A stretch of 64,000 nucleotides of DNA from Hymenobacter montanus. Its GTDB lineage: Bacteria > Bacteroidota > Bacteroidia > Cytophagales > Hymenobacteraceae. The notes beneath the pieces are model-generated. The model had not been told where the DNA came from. It made no database searches and was given only the letters and a program-made list of their open reading frames with translations. The stretch lies in assembly GCF_014699115.1 (NCBI RefSeq), contig NZ_JACXAD010000017.1:62001-126000 (forward strand), written 5' to 3'. The position numbers were made by a program, and so were the translations under genes. Numbering within the stretch: position 1 is the stretch's first letter; each line of letters opens with the position of its first letter. Shown in pieces: positions 63,623 to 64,000 of the stretch.

Positions 63623-64000
63623 ACAGAAGTTTTTAGGGATGGAAGATTGACAAAAGACGCAGTAGCACACGTCAAAGCGTGGGACAGTTAATTCACTCAC
63701 GTCCCGATCACCTTTTCGAATCACCTTTTCGATATTCTGCACCGGAAGAATAAAAGGCTTGGCGCTGTCATTGGCCGTTTTGAGCGGATACCTATTGCCC
63801 TCTTCGAGGAATGAACTATCGGTTTCGATATTCACCCCTCCGGTGGAGGAAGGCCGTCAGTCGGTTGAGGCAGTATTTAGAAGACAGCTCCCGCAGCCGA
63901 GAAGAAAGTAGAAAATGAGTCCGCTTCTAAGCAGGCTAAGTAGGTCAGGCAATTAAACGGATGAGTTATTTCGTGTAAATCTAATAAAAAATATTTTATA
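63623..64000. other. Leader region of the T9SS hydrolase gene; no gene seen
   Basis: The strand opposite the hydrolase gene holds no plausible gene here. The last 60 bases are AT-rich (TAATAAAAAATATTTTATA), as expected for a promoter, and TAGATTTA on the minus strand is one base off a -7 box. The window ends before a -33 box could be placed. Confidence 0.3.

Noticed and set aside
1..64000. tRNA, rRNA or riboswitch
   Set aside because: I saw no sequence with the cloverleaf or conserved cores of these RNAs while reading; a covariance-model scan would be needed to exclude them.

Overview
The window is high-GC DNA from a Bacteroidetes bacterium, most likely Cytophagales and close to Hymenobacter (inference from gene content). 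The signs are two proteins ending in type IX secretion (T9SS) sorting domains, SprB-repeat, TANFOR, PKD and FN3 surface proteins, DUF4286 and DUF6526-type proteins, promoter elements of the TAnnTTTG type, and several decayed IS1- and IS5-family insertion sequences.

Layout. (1) 1-19196, minus strand: a tightly packed operon of seven exported proteins. In transcription order these are a 1521-aa surface protein, an FN3 protein, a SprB-repeat adhesin with a T9SS tail, a PKD lipoprotein, a 449-aa secreted protein, a 580-aa putative beta-barrel, and a TANFOR/FN3 protein with an HELGH zinc-protease motif that runs off the left edge. (2) 19.2-25.0 kb: a scrapyard of mobile elements. It holds an IS1 remnant, a truncated copy of a TonB-type gene, a broken IS1 element with intact ends, AT-rich relics that look like toxin/immunity cassettes, an IS5-family element with an amber codon, the intact three-domain TonB_C gene, a 138-bp MITE with a perfect 8-bp target duplication, and a decayed serine recombinase. 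(3) 25.0-29.0 kb: a 1308-aa surface fibre made of 58 perfectly phased 17-aa repeats with a C-terminal S74 self-cleaving chaperone. (4) 29.1-49.3 kb, plus strand: a polymorphic-toxin operon. Small exported proteins, a lipoprotein, a 1623-aa SpvB/Rhs-type protein, a NIDO+PKD protein, a tail-fibre-like protein and a 2517-aa Rhs protein are linked by ATGA overlaps; the Rhs protein carries an embedded plant-type LRR block and an AT-rich toxin tip. Decayed IS1 and recombinase DNA follows where an immunity gene would be expected. (5) 50.3-64.0 kb: ordinary chromosomal genes. These are a RadC-like JAB protein, a penicillin acylase, RlpA, DUF72, a GDSL esterase, DUF4286, DUF6526, a coiled-coil protein, an MFS transporter, and a 1250-aa T9SS-exported alpha/beta hydrolase.

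How they work together: the two large operons encode cell-surface assemblies. The first looks like an adhesin/protease complex; the second looks like a dedicated carrier for a contact-dependent toxin whose tip and immunity module are exchanged by recombination. The mobile DNA at 20-25 kb and 49-50 kb lies beside apparent toxin/immunity relics, as expected where such cassettes turn over. Starts were moved from the longest open frame to internal ATGs wherever a signal peptide or an upstream stop codon decided the matter. All functional calls rest on reading the sequence, without database searches.
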